Position numbers and translations under genes: made by a program | DNA from: Candidatus Rhodobacter oscarellae | GTDB lineage: Bacteria; Pseudomonadota; Alphaproteobacteria; Rhodobacterales; Rhodobacteraceae | DNA length: 64,000 nt | Reading direction: 5' to 3' | NCBI RefSeq assembly: GCF_001078595.1 | Contig: NZ_LFTY01000002.1 | Coordinates: 3,544,862 to 3,608,861 of the forward strand | Shown here: positions 52,015 through 61,071 of the stretch, piece by piece | Position numbering within the stretch: position 1 is the first letter of the stretch | Layout of the letters: every line of letters starts with the position of its first letter | Notes under the pieces: model-generated | What the model was told of the DNA's origin: nothing | Database searches by the model: none | The model's input: only the letters and a program-made list of their open reading frames with translations

Positions 52015-53385
52015 TTAGGCCAGATGTTGGTTGAGCTGCTCGGCCAGCGTGACAAGCTCTGGGTCACTGGCCGGGCCGAGAGCGTAGCCGTCCGGGCGGA
52101 TGATCGCGCCCTTGCAGGCGTGCTCGGCCAGCCAGTCCTCGGCGCCGTCGAATTTGGGGAGCGTCCCCGCGGCCGCCCCGGCGCCGAGCGCGTAGAAGCG
52201 GTGCCCCGCTGCGTCATCAGCCTTGCCGTTGGGGGTGAGCACCTGCGGTGCCAGTGACCCGCCGATCCCGTCCCTGGGACCAAGGCCCGGGCCGAGATCC
52301 GGCCAGATTGACCTCATCTGCCCCTGCGGGATCAGCCCCGCGGCGGTCTGGTTGATCAAGCGACCAAGGGCGACGGACTTTTCAATGAAGGCACGCACAT
52401 TGGCCGCGCGCTCCGGGCCGTACGTCCCCAGCAGCGCCTGGTCCGCGCCACGCAGCACCGCCAGGAGCTTCCACCACAGGTTCGCCGCGTCGCGTATGCC
52501 CGCGCACATGCCCTGGCCCATAAAGGGCGGCATCTGGTGTGCGGCGTCTCCGGCCAACAGGATGCGGCCTTGCTCCCAATGCTCTGCGATCCGAGAGCGG
52601 AAGGTGTAGATCGCGCCGCGCTCCAGCACGGCATCCCGCGGCGTGATCCAACGCCTGAGCCGCTGCCAGATCATCTCTTCGGGCATTGGGTCGGGGTCGC
52701 CGTCGCTAAGCCGAAGCTCCCACCGGCGCCAGTTGCCCACCCCGCGCACATAGGTCCCGGGCGCCTCAGGATCGCAGAACTGGATCGAGTAATCGCCAAG
52801 GTCGTCGCGCGGACGGGTCAGACGCAGATCGACCACCAGCCAGCGCTCTTGAAATCCCAGATCCTCCAGCGCAATGCCAAGCGCCTGCCGGGTGACGGAG
52901 CCGGTGCCGTCGGCGCCGATCGCAAAGCGCGCCCGGTGCTGCGTGCCAGAGCCGAGGGTGAGCGTGACCGCATCGCCCGATTGCGACAGCCGGATGACCT
53001 CGGCGCCGGTGACGAGGCGCACGTTTGGGTAATCCACCAGCGCGTCGCGCAGCGCCGCCTCCAGCCCAGGTTGAAAGAAGCGGTAGCTTTCGTACCAGCC
53101 CATCGGCCCGATCTCTTGCGCGCGGGACCAGTCCACCAAAGTCTCGCCCGCACCGTTCTGAAACAGCATCCCCTTGCCGACATGCGTGTGCGGCAGGACG
53201 GCCTGGGCCACCCCCGCGGCCTGAAAAACACGCATCACCTCGCCGTCGAAATGGATCGCGCGCGGCATTGGGTAAGGTTCAGGCTGCTTTTCGAGAACCA
53301 GGACGGATGCACCGCGGCGGCCCAGCAGATTGGCGAGCGTCAAACCCACCGGCCCGCCACCGATCACTGCAACATCTGTGTCCAT
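52015..53385 (-). CDS. FAD-dependent aromatic-ring monooxygenase (MhpA/PheA-like)
   Basis: A 456-residue class A flavoprotein hydroxylase. The N-terminal GxGxxG in VAVIGGGPVGLTLANLLGRRG, the DG motif ADGTGSVTR, and the GD motif GDAAHQMPPFMGQGM (about 280-295) are all present. It probably hydroxylates a phenolic substrate with NAD(P)H. Resemblance to 3-(3-hydroxyphenyl)propionate hydroxylase is an impression, not a proven identity. ATG at 53385. Confidence 0.8.
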   Translation of the reverse strand: MDTDVAVIGGGPVGLTLANLLGRRGASVLVLEKQPEPYPMPRAIHFDGEVMRVFQAAGVAQAVLPHTHVGKGMLFQNGAGETLVDWSRAQEIGPMGWYESYRFFQPGLEAALRDALVDYPNVRLVTGAEVIRLSQSGDAVTLTLGSGTQHRARFAIGADGTGSVTRQALGIALEDLGFQERWLVVDLRLTRPRDDLGDYSIQFCDPEAPGTYVRGVGNWRRWELRLSDGDPDPMPEEMIWQRLRRWITPRDAVLERGAIYTFRSRIAEHWEQGRILLAGDAAHQMPPFMGQGMCAGIRDAANLWWKLLAVLRGADQALLGTYGPERAANVRAFIEKSVALGRLINQTAAGLIPQGQMRSIWPDLGPGLGPRDGIGGSLAPQVLTPNGKADDAAGHRFYALGAGAAAGTLPKFDGAEDWLAEHACKGAIIRPDGYALGPASDPELVTLAEQLNQHLA

Positions 53386-53589
53386 ATACCCCGTCCGGTG
53401 GTTTCTGTTCGGCTTGGCGGCCCTGGCGTCACTCTAGGGGCACTTTTCATGGAGGGGAAACATCTCCGTGGGTGTTTACTGAATATAAACCAGAATCGAA
53501 GTTAGGTTAGGGCCATTGCCGCCATGCAGGCCGCTGGGGCTAGGGGGCTGCGCCGGTTCGGCCGCGTCATGAAATCTGGAGGAAAGCAC

Positions 53590-53643
53590 ATGTCATCAGA
53601 GTGGATTGAGTTTGCGGGAGTAGGCCCACCAGCCCCGCGCTAA
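53590..53643 (+). CDS. 17-codon ORF with a strong ribosome binding site
   Basis: ATG at 53590 is preceded by GGAGGAAAGCAC, close to an ideal site, and encodes MSSEWIEFAGVGPPAPR. The stop is followed by AAAAAGTTC. It could be a small peptide, an upstream leader or the remnant of a deleted gene; no family is known to me. Confidence 0.2.
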   Translation: MSSEWIEFAGVGPPAPR

Positions 53644-53705
53644 AAAGTTCATTATTTGTTCGCTCGAATCGGCCGATGATAGGGGCGGGTGGACGGGGGA
53701 ACTAC

Positions 53706-53732
53706 CGCAGAAATTTTAAAAATTTCTGGCGG
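53706..53732 (-). terminator. AT-rich palindrome downstream of the VOC gene
   Basis: CAGAAATTTT (53708-53717) and AAAATTTCTG (53719-53728) form a near-perfect palindrome with flanking GCC/GGC, about 45 nt after the VOC stop on the minus strand. No T-run beyond the stem. A transcript-end hairpin is likely. Confidence 0.4.
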
Positions 53733-53774
53733 TTGCCCGATTTCACGTGTCGCGCGCTAATTTGCCGCCGACCG

Positions 53775-54308
53775 CTAAAGTTCCTCGGTTCGCGTGCCTT
53801 CCAACCGATCCCCATAGACGCTGCGATGGGTGCCGTCTGGATCAATCAAGGCAAGATCGCAAAAAATCTCGATCCGGTGCCCGTCGGGGTCCAGGATATA
53901 GACGGCCTCGTTCTCGCCCCAGGACCCGTCACCGCGCGCCTGAGTGAAGGAATGCAGGACCGGTCCGCGCACGATTTCGACGTCCATGGCCTCGACGCGG
54001 GCCACGAAGGCGATCCACTCTTCGCGATTGTCGCATTCCAGGGCAAAATGGTGGAAATTCACTGGCCCGGCCCGGTCTTCCTGCGGCAAGGGTTTCCGGG
54101 TGCTTTCCTTGTGTGGGTTGTGCACCAGGACGATCTCGTGATGTACCTCGCCCAACCGCATGAATGTCAGCTCCACCGGGATGTCCGGGTGCTCGTGCGC
54201 CGGGTGGCGCTCGGTCAGTTTAAAGCCCAGGACCTCGCGGTACCACGCGATAGAGCGTTCCGGGTCGCGGACCTCGATGGCCACGTGCTGCATGCATTTG
54301 GGGTACAT
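53775..54308 (-). CDS. VOC-superfamily (glyoxalase/extradiol dioxygenase-like) protein
   Basis: A 177-residue protein of the vicinal-oxygen-chelate fold with two paired beta-alpha modules. Likely metal ligands are His8 (MQHVAIEV), His in FHHFALEC and Glu in HRIEIFCD near the end of the second module. Such proteins cleave aromatic rings or handle oxoaldehydes; substrate unknown. The ATG at 54308 has GGAG upstream. It lies 62 bp after the P450 stop on the same strand, so both may form an operon. Confidence 0.72.
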   Translation of the reverse strand: MYPKCMQHVAIEVRDPERSIAWYREVLGFKLTERHPAHEHPDIPVELTFMRLGEVHHEIVLVHNPHKESTRKPLPQEDRAGPVNFHHFALECDNREEWIAFVARVEAMDVEIVRGPVLHSFTQARGDGSWGENEAVYILDPDGHRIEIFCDLALIDPDGTHRSVYGDRLEGTRTEEL

Positions 54309-54370
54309 TTCACTATGCTCCTGACGGGGCGGTTGGGCTGCGTATTTGTGATGAGAAGAAGCCCATCGGG

Positions 54371-55597
54371 TCAAGCTGTTCGCACATGAAGCGCCGAGAC
54401 CTCGCGAAACCGCAGCCGGGGAGCGATTTTGGCGGGTGCCTCAAGCGACAGCCTGGGGAAGCGATCAAAGAGCTTCTGGAATGCGATCGCGGCCTCCAAG
54501 CGGGCCAGCGCGTTGCCCGCGCAGATGTGGATGCCAAGCCCAAAGGAAAAATGCCTGTTGGGGCGACGCGTGATGTCGAAACGGTCGGGCTGCGCGAACT
54601 GGGCGGGATCTCGGTTCGCCGCGGCGACGATCATGTGCACCGAACTGCCCGCCTTTAGAGTGACGTCGCCCAGCCGGGCCTCCGCGACTGAGCGGCGGTT
54701 GTTGATCTGGATCGGCGCTTGATAGCGCAGCACCTCCTCGACCATCGGCTCGATCAGGCCCGGGTCGGCGCGCAGCCGCGCGATCTGATCAGGGTGGCGC
54801 AGCATCTCGTGCACCCCGTGGCTGATCATATTGGTGGAGGTCTCATGCCCGGCGTTCAGCATGAAGATGCAGGCGTGCAGAAGCTCTAGCTCGGAAAGCC
54901 GCTCGCCGTCTGCCTCGGCGTCGGCCATGACGGTCAGGACCTCGGTGGGCTGCGCCTCGTTGGGATGCGCGCGCCGGTGTCGGATCAGCCCGCGCAGGTA
55001 ATCCTTGAACTCCACAACGGCGCGGTTGCCCGCATCTAGCTGCGCCGGCGTCAGCTTCGGCTCAAGCGCCGTTAGGATGGCAAGCGCCCAGTCGCGGATC
55101 AGCATCCGGTCCTGTCCGGGCACGCCGAGCATGTCGCAGACCACCTCGATGGGCAGCTTGAACGAGAACCCCTCGACCAATTCCATCCCGCCCTGATCGG
55201 CAAGCTGGTCGAGATAGCCATCCACCAGCGCGGCGATGCGTTCTTCGAACGCTGCGAGCGCCCGCCGCGTGAAGGCGAATTGAAAGAGCTTGCGGATGCG
55301 GGTGTGGTCCGGCGGGTCGGTGAACACGACCGAGGTGGTATGGTGCTCGTAAAGCGGCGCGCCGGGTCCGAATTTTGGCGCGAAGTCCGCCTTTTTATCC
55401 GACGACCAGACCGCGGGGTCACGATAGACCTGCGCGATGTCGGCGTAGCGGGTCAGCACATAGGTGCCATCTGGGTTGCGGTGCACTGGCGCCTGCGTCC
55501 GAAGCGTGGCCAAATAGGGGTAGGGATCGTCCAGATAGCCCGCAGGCACGTTCAGCAGGTCGAATTCCGCTGGCTCGAAATTGGGCGTCGCGTCCAT
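54371..55597 (-). CDS. Cytochrome P450
   Basis: A 408-residue bacterial soluble P450. The heme loop FGLGIHICAG with the thiolate Cys, the I-helix oxygen motif AGHETST, the ExxR motif EEVLR and the PERF-like region RFDITRRPN are visible. Start: ATG at 55597 (MDATPNFEPAEFDL); a longer in-frame extension is not conserved. A partner ferredoxin is not encoded nearby. Substrate unknown. It is divergent from pal. Confidence 0.85.
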   Translation of the reverse strand: MDATPNFEPAEFDLLNVPAGYLDDPYPYLATLRTQAPVHRNPDGTYVLTRYADIAQVYRDPAVWSSDKKADFAPKFGPGAPLYEHHTTSVVFTDPPDHTRIRKLFQFAFTRRALAAFEERIAALVDGYLDQLADQGGMELVEGFSFKLPIEVVCDMLGVPGQDRMLIRDWALAILTALEPKLTPAQLDAGNRAVVEFKDYLRGLIRHRRAHPNEAQPTEVLTVMADAEADGERLSELELLHACIFMLNAGHETSTNMISHGVHEMLRHPDQIARLRADPGLIEPMVEEVLRYQAPIQINNRRSVAEARLGDVTLKAGSSVHMIVAAANRDPAQFAQPDRFDITRRPNRHFSFGLGIHICAGNALARLEAAIAFQKLFDRFPRLSLEAPAKIAPRLRFREVSALHVRTA

Positions 55598-55725
55598 GCC
55601 CAAGTTGCAGCGGCTGCGCGCGCGCGTGTCAAGCTGTATCTCCAACGAGACTGTGCGTTCCCAAGCGCAATAGAACCTGCTAAACTGTAAGCAATCGAGC
55701 AACAATATGGTCAAAGGCAACAAAA

Positions 55726-56232
55726 ATGACCTTCTATAACAAATCCCTCTTACTGGTCGCTGGGCTGGCCCTGGCCGCTTGCACCAACCCAAGCCAATTC
55801 GGATCTGAAAACCGGGTAGACCTGAACGCTTCTGGCTCGAGCGCCAGCGCTTCTTTTGATCCGGCAACGCCTGCCTATTTCACGGAAATCATCGGCGACC
55901 GCGTGCTTTTTGAGGTGGATCAAAGCACCCTGAACGCGGACGCGCGCAACGTCCTGGCTGGGCAGGCCCAGTGGTTATTGAACAATGGCGGCTTCACGGT
56001 TCAGATCGAGGGCCACGCGGACGAGCAAGGTACGCGTGAGTACAACCTCGCCCTGGGCGCCCGTCGCGCCAGCGCGGTGCAGCAATACCTGATCAGCCAA
56101 GGCGTGGCCGCCAACCGGCTGCGCACCGTGACCTATGGCAAGGAACGCCCGCTGGAGATCTGCTCTGACGAGACCTGCTATGCCAAGAACCGTCGCGCGG
56201 TGACGGTGTTGGCCTCTGGTCTGACAAGCTAA
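55726..56232 (+). CDS. pal: Peptidoglycan-associated lipoprotein Pal
   Basis: A 168-residue outer-membrane lipoprotein. The lipobox LAAC (Cys19) and the OmpA-like domain with GDRVLFEVDQSTL, HADEQGTREYNLALGARRA and the peptidoglycan-binding run NRRAV are typical. Pal anchors outer membrane to peptidoglycan and works with TolB. tolQRAB are not upstream here; a divergent P450 gene takes that place. ATG at 55726. Confidence 0.92.
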   Translation: MTFYNKSLLLVAGLALAACTNPSQFGSENRVDLNASGSSASASFDPATPAYFTEIIGDRVLFEVDQSTLNADARNVLAGQAQWLLNNGGFTVQIEGHADEQGTREYNLALGARRASAVQQYLISQGVAANRLRTVTYGKERPLEICSDETCYAKNRRAVTVLASGLTS

Positions 56233-56243
56233 GGGTGGCGATT

Positions 56244-57071
56244 ATGCGTTGGTATGTCCCGGCCCTGCTTGCGCTTTCCCTGACCGCGCCGGTCACGGCC
56301 GTGGCGCAGGACGAAACACTGGCGGATATCCGCCAGGAGCTCTCGGCGCTTTTCGTGCAGATCCAGTCCCTTAGGCGCGAGCTGTCGACCACCGGCGGCG
56401 TCTCTCTTGCCGTGGGCGGGGACACGCTGCAGCGTATCGACCTGATCGAGGGCGCGCTGCAGCGGCTGACGGCGCGCACAGAAGAGCTACAGTTCCGCAT
56501 CGACCGGGTCGTCAAAGACGGCACCAATCGTGTCGGCGACCTTGAGTTTCGGCTGTGCGAGCTGGAGCCTGGTTGCGACATCGCCACTCTGCGAGACACC
56601 CCGACCCTGGGCGGCGATGCCGCCGTGCCCTCCACTGCGGATAGCACCACGGCTTTGGCCACCGTCACAGGCGACACCACCGAGTTCGCCGTGGGCGAGC
56701 AGGCCGATTTCGAGGCAGGGCTTTCAGCGTTGGACGAGGGCGATTTCACCACCGCGGTGACCTTGTTGACCGATGTGGTCGACAACTACCCCGGCGGGGC
56801 ATTGACACCCGAGGCGAATTTCTTCCGCGGTGAGGCGTTGACCGGACTGGGCGACACGCCAAACGCTGCCCGTGCCTATCTGGCCAGTTTCTCGGGCGCA
56901 CCCAACGGGCGCATGGCGGCGGACGCGCTGGTGGGTCTGGGCACCTCGCTGGGGCAGCTTGGGCAGCAGGAAGAGGCCTGCGTAACGCTGGCCGAGGTGG
57001 CCTCGCGCTTTCCCGGCTCGCTGCGGGTGGTGGATGCCGAGGCGGAACGCGCCCGACTTGGGTGCTCGTGA
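56244..57071 (+). CDS. cpoB: Tol-Pal system protein CpoB
   Basis: A 275-residue periplasmic protein: signal peptide (to about AVAQD), N-terminal coiled coil (about 28-85) and C-terminal TPR repeats (from about 155) with ANFFRGEALTGLGD. CpoB couples peptidoglycan synthesis with outer-membrane constriction. The ATG at 56244 has AAGGGTGG upstream; GTG at 56235 is less likely. It lies 11 bp after pal, and its stop overlaps the tilS GTG. Confidence 0.85.
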   Translation: MRWYVPALLALSLTAPVTAVAQDETLADIRQELSALFVQIQSLRRELSTTGGVSLAVGGDTLQRIDLIEGALQRLTARTEELQFRIDRVVKDGTNRVGDLEFRLCELEPGCDIATLRDTPTLGGDAAVPSTADSTTALATVTGDTTEFAVGEQADFEAGLSALDEGDFTTAVTLLTDVVDNYPGGALTPEANFFRGEALTGLGDTPNAARAYLASFSGAPNGRMAADALVGLGTSLGQLGQQEEACVTLAEVASRFPGSLRVVDAEAERARLGCS

Positions 57072-58351
57072 GCGAAGACGCGGCAGTTCCAGACGATTTC
57101 CTTCTTCACTTTGCGGAATCCGCGTTTCTGTGGGACCAGCCCAAACGGATCGGGGTCGCAGTCTCTGGTGGCAGCGATAGCATGGCGACTTTGCTGCTGT
57201 TCGTGCGTGCCGCGCAAACGAGAAGCGTGGATATCCACGCGGTCACCGTGGATCACAAGCTGCGCCCCGAAGCCGCGGAAGAGGCCGTTTTTGTCGCAAA
57301 AACCTGCGCGGATTTGGGCGTGCCGCACACAACCCTGTCTTGGGAGCATGGCGACATAACCGGCAACCTGCAGGACCAAGCCCGCCGTGCGCGCTACCGC
57401 CTGATTGCTGAATGGGCCCACGCGCATAACATTGCGCATGTGGCTCTGGGCCATACGGTGGACGACCAAGCCGAAACTGTCTTGATGAAATTGGCGCGAT
57501 CCGCAGGCGTCGACGGACTGGCTGGCATGAGCCGCTCGTTCGAACAAGATGGGGTGCGGTTCGAGCGCCCCCTTCTAAGCTTTAGCCGTCAGGATTTGCG
57601 AGCCTGTTTGCAGAGGAATAATCTCGGCTGGGTCGAGGACCCCAGCAACACTGACGAACGGTTCGATCGGGTCAAGGCGCGCAATGTTCTCGCCATGCTT
57701 GCTCCGTTGGGGATCGACGCGGAAAGGCTGGGCGCGGTCGCCCACAACGCCGCCATGGCCAAATGGGCGCTGGATCACTACATGCGGCAAGAGGCGGGCA
57801 CCTTGGTACAGGAAGAATCCGGTGACCTCATTCTGACCCGGTCACCGAAGCTCCCGGTCCCGCAAGAGATCGAACGCCGGTTGCTGGTGCAGGCCATCCA
57901 ATGGGTCTCGGGCGCAGACCACCCCGTGCGCTATTCGGCGCTGGTGTCGATGGATGCCGCCTTCATCCAGGCTGATACCCATACGCTGTCCGGCTGCCTT
58001 CTTCGGTTGGACGCATCAAACGGCATTTTGAATCAAAAACTGCGCATCACCCGCGAACATAACGCGGTGAAGGACCTGACCGCGCGCACCGATGAGATCT
58101 GGGACGGGCGCTGGGTGCTTGAGGGGCCGCACGCGCCCGATCTGGAGATCCGCGCGCTGGGCGAAGACGGCCTGCGGCAGGTTACAGACTGGCGGGATTC
58201 CGGCATGCCGCGGGTCTCGCTGCTGTCCTCGCCGGGCGTTTGGCGCGGGGCGGAGCTTATTTCCGCCCCAATCGCAGGATATCTTAACGGTTGGCGTGCG
58301 AAACTCGTCGAATCCCGCGACGATTTCGCCGCTTGGCTGATCCGCCGTTGA
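57068..58351 (+). CDS. tilS: tRNA(Ile)-lysidine synthase TilS
   Basis: A 427-residue N-type ATP pyrophosphatase. PP-loop SGGSDS (33-38) and the adjacent VDHKLRPEA segment with HTVDDQAETVLMKLARSAG are conserved; the C-terminal TilS domain follows. It converts C34 of tRNA-Ile(CAU) to lysidine so that AUA is read as Ile. GTG at 57068 overlaps the cpoB stop by 4 bp. Confidence 0.93.
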   Translation: MSEDAAVPDDFLLHFAESAFLWDQPKRIGVAVSGGSDSMATLLLFVRAAQTRSVDIHAVTVDHKLRPEAAEEAVFVAKTCADLGVPHTTLSWEHGDITGNLQDQARRARYRLIAEWAHAHNIAHVALGHTVDDQAETVLMKLARSAGVDGLAGMSRSFEQDGVRFERPLLSFSRQDLRACLQRNNLGWVEDPSNTDERFDRVKARNVLAMLAPLGIDAERLGAVAHNAAMAKWALDHYMRQEAGTLVQEESGDLILTRSPKLPVPQEIERRLLVQAIQWVSGADHPVRYSALVSMDAAFIQADTHTLSGCLLRLDASNGILNQKLRITREHNAVKDLTARTDEIWDGRWVLEGPHAPDLEIRALGEDGLRQVTDWRDSGMPRVSLLSSPGVWRGAELISAPIAGYLNGWRAKLVESRDDFAAWLIRR

Positions 58352-58428
58352 ACCTCGGCGCTGAACGCTTATCTTAGGGGGAACCTCCGGCACCGCCCCG
58401 CCGGATCCCAATTCATGAGGAGAACACC

Positions 58429-60345
58429 TTGGGCAACGCGCGAAACATCGCCTTTTGGGTCGTCCTTTTCCTGCTCATCCTGGCGCTCTTTAACGTCTTC
58501 GGCAACAACCAGTCCGGTCTGGGGTCGAGCGATGTCGCCTATTCGGATTTCGTCGAGCAGGTCGAGAACGGCCAAGTGACCGAGGCCGTCATAGACGGCG
58601 AGCGGGTGGAATTCATCAGCGCTGGCGGCGGTCGTGCCGTCACAATTGTGCCTCCGGATACGGACGTCACAACCACGCTGATCGACAATAATGTGGACTT
58701 TAAGGCCAGCCCGCAGGAGCAATCCAATTTCACCACGATTTTGATGACATTCTTGCCGTTCATCATTCTGATCGGTGTCTGGATCTATTTCATGAACCGC
58801 ATGCAAGGCGGGGGCCGCGGCGGCGCGATGGGCTTTGGCAAGTCCCGCGCAAAGCTTCTGACCGAAAAGCATGGCCGGGTGACCTTTGACGATGTCGCTG
58901 GCATCGACGAGGCCAAGGAAGAGCTCGAAGAGATCGTGGAATTCCTGCGTAACCCGCAGAAGTTCAGCCGCCTGGGCGGCAAGATCCCCAAGGGCGCGCT
59001 GCTGGTGGGCCCTCCGGGCACCGGTAAGACGCTGCTGGCGCGCGCGATCGCGGGCGAGGCGGGCGTGCCCTTCTTCACCATTTCCGGCTCTGACTTCGTC
59101 GAGATGTTCGTGGGCGTCGGCGCCAGCCGCGTGCGCGACATGTTCGAGCAGGCCAAGAAGAACGCGCCCTGCATCGTGTTCATCGACGAGATCGACGCCG
59201 TGGGCCGCCACCGTGGCGCGGGCTATGGCGGCGGCAATGACGAGCGCGAGCAGACGCTGAACCAGCTGCTGGTCGAGATGGACGGGTTCGAGGCCAATGA
59301 GGGCGTGATCATCGTCGCGGCCACCAACCGTAAGGATGTCCTGGACCCCGCGTTGCTGCGCCCTGGCCGGTTCGACCGCCAGGTGCAGGTGCCGAACCCC
59401 GACATCAAGGGCCGCGAGAAGATCCTGGGCGTGCATGCCCGCAAGGTGCCGCTGGGTCCCGACGTTGATCTGCGCATCATCGCGCGTGGCTCCCCCGGCT
59501 TCTCCGGCGCGGACCTGGCCAACCTGGTGAATGAGGCCGCGCTGATGGCCGCGCGCATCGGGCGGCGGTTCGTGACGATGGAGGATTTCGAGCAGGCCAA
59601 GGACAAGGTCATGATGGGGGCCGAGCGGCGCTCGATGGTGCTGACGGACGACCAAAAGGAAAAGACGGCCTATCATGAGGCAGGTCACGCCATCGTCGGG
59701 CTGAAGCTGCCGAAATGTGACCCGGTCTATAAGGCCACGATCATTCCGCGCGGCGGCGCGCTTGGCATGGTCGTCTCGCTGCCCGAGATCGACCGGCTGA
59801 ACTGGCACAAGTCGGAATGCGAAGAGAAGCTGGCGATGACCATGGCGGGCAAAGCCGCTGAGATCCTCAAATACGGCGAGGACGACGTCTCGAACGGTCC
59901 CGCGGGCGATATCCAGCAGGCGTCAGCCTTGGCGCGCGCGATGGTGCTGCGCTGGGGGATGTCCGACAAGGTCGGCAACATCGACTATGCCGAGGCGCAT
60001 GAGGGCTATTCGGGTCAGACCGCGGGCTTCTCGGTCTCTGCCGCGACCAAGGAGATGATCGAGGAAGAGGTCAAACGCATCATTCAAGAAGCGTATGAGA
60101 CCGCGTTCAAGATCCTTTCCGACGAGAAAGAGGAATGGGAACGCTTGGCGGAGGGTCTGCTTGAGTACGAAACGCTGACCGGCGAAGAGATCAAGCGCGT
60201 CATCCGCGGTGAGCCGCCTGTCGTAGGCGACGACGATGCCGATGACGACGACCAGGGCAGCGCGCCTAGCGTAACGGCGATCCCCAAGACCAAGCCGCGC
60301 GCCAAGCCGTTGGATGACGGCGGAATGGAGCCTGATCCGGCGTGA
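58429..60345 (+). CDS. ftsH: ATP-dependent zinc metalloprotease FtsH
   Basis: A 638-residue membrane-anchored AAA protease with two N-terminal membrane helices (about 8-25 and 102-122), Walker A GPPGTGKT (about 190-197), the SRH region [20 protein letters not shown], and zinc site HEAGH (about 416-420). The C-terminus is acidic and poorly conserved. It degrades misfolded membrane proteins and LpxC/sigma32-like targets. The start is TTG at 58429 with AGGAG upstream. 77 bp after tilS. Confidence 0.96.
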   Translation: MGNARNIAFWVVLFLLILALFNVFGNNQSGLGSSDVAYSDFVEQVENGQVTEAVIDGERVEFISAGGGRAVTIVPPDTDVTTTLIDNNVDFKASPQEQSNFTTILMTFLPFIILIGVWIYFMNRMQGGGRGGAMGFGKSRAKLLTEKHGRVTFDDVAGIDEAKEELEEIVEFLRNPQKFSRLGGKIPKGALLVGPPGTGKTLLARAIAGEAGVPFFTISGSDFVEMFVGVGASRVRDMFEQAKKNAPCIVFIDEIDAVGRHRGAGYGGGNDEREQTLNQLLVEMDGFEANEGVIIVAATNRKDVLDPALLRPGRFDRQVQVPNPDIKGREKILGVHARKVPLGPDVDLRIIARGSPGFSGADLANLVNEAALMAARIGRRFVTMEDFEQAKDKVMMGAERRSMVLTDDQKEKTAYHEAGHAIVGLKLPKCDPVYKATIIPRGGALGMVVSLPEIDRLNWHKSECEEKLAMTMAGKAAEILKYGEDDVSNGPAGDIQQASALARAMVLRWGMSDKVGNIDYAEAHEGYSGQTAGFSVSAATKEMIEEEVKRIIQEAYETAFKILSDEKEEWERLAEGLLEYETLTGEEIKRVIRGEPPVVGDDDADDDDQGSAPSVTAIPKTKPRAKPLDDGGMEPDPA

Positions 60346-60368
60346 TCAAAGCCGGTTTGAAGCACCAC

Positions 60369-60397
60369 AAAAAGCCCCGACAAGTGCGGGGCTTTTT
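60369..60397. terminator. Strong intrinsic terminator after ftsH
   Basis: An 11-bp perfect stem AAAAAGCCCCG/CGGGGCTTTTT (60369-60379, 60387-60397) with a 7-nt loop ends in a T-run on the plus strand and, by symmetry, on the minus strand. It closes the pal-cpoB-tilS-ftsH unit. Confidence 0.93.
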
Positions 60398-60488
60398 CGT
60401 GCCATGTCACGCAGACCGCAGCTTTCGGGTTGAGGTCCTGGGCGGCCCAGCCGTAACCTAAGGCGGAATCCCAAAGAAGGAGCGCGCC

Positions 60489-61070
60489 ATGGGTTGCCTG
60501 GTCGAAACAAAACATGAGGCAAAGATCGCCTGGCTCGGCATCGTGCCGCCGGACGTCACAGGCGTTCGTTCGGGGCAGGCGGACGAGGTCGTGGCCGGCT
60601 TCGAAGGCATCGAAGGCGAGCTGCATTCCGGAACCACACGCGCCTCCTGCGTGCGGGTCACCATGCTGCATCCCAAGGGCACCGAGATCCGAAACACGCG
60701 CCAGCTGTCGATCCTGTCGGCCGAGGAGAACGCCCAGATCGCCGCCGAGATCGGCGTTGAGGCGCTGAACCCGGAATGGTTGGGCGCCTCCATCGTGGTC
60801 GAGGGCATCCCAGACTGGACCCACGTGCCGCCGGGCAGCCGCTTGCAAACGCCCAACGGCACCACGATCACCATCGACCTCGAGAACGCGCCCTGCCACT
60901 TTCCGGGCAAGGAGATAGAGGCGGACCGCCCCGGCCATGGCAAGGCCTTCAAGGCCGCCGCAAAGGATCGGCGCGGCGTCACCGCCTGGGTGGAGCGGCC
61001 CGGACCGCTGAGCGTCGGTGACCAGGTGCGGCTATTCGTGCCGACGCAACGCGCCTGGGCGCCTGCGTAA
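60489..61070 (+). CDS. MOSC-domain protein
   Basis: A 193-residue MOSC-fold protein. The typical HSGTTRASCVRVTMLHPKG stretch contains the conserved Cys (in ASCVRV) that would hold a sulfur or molybdenum ligand. Family roles include sulfur carrier and MPT-enzyme maturation; the specific partner is unknown. ATG at 60489 with GGAG upstream. It is followed after 1 nt by the alkylation-repair gene. Confidence 0.8.
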   Translation: MGCLVETKHEAKIAWLGIVPPDVTGVRSGQADEVVAGFEGIEGELHSGTTRASCVRVTMLHPKGTEIRNTRQLSILSAEENAQIAAEIGVEALNPEWLGASIVVEGIPDWTHVPPGSRLQTPNGTTITIDLENAPCHFPGKEIEADRPGHGKAFKAAAKDRRGVTAWVERPGPLSVGDQVRLFVPTQRAWAPA

Positions 61071-61071
61071 G

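Larger units (their letters stand above)
53386..53774. other. Non-coding region with a tiny ORF and a palindrome
   Basis: About 390 bp between the FAD monooxygenase start and the VOC stop. It contains the 17-codon ORF at 53590-53643 (separate entry) and an AT-rich palindrome at 53708-53728 (separate entry). Nothing else recognised. Confidence 0.35.
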
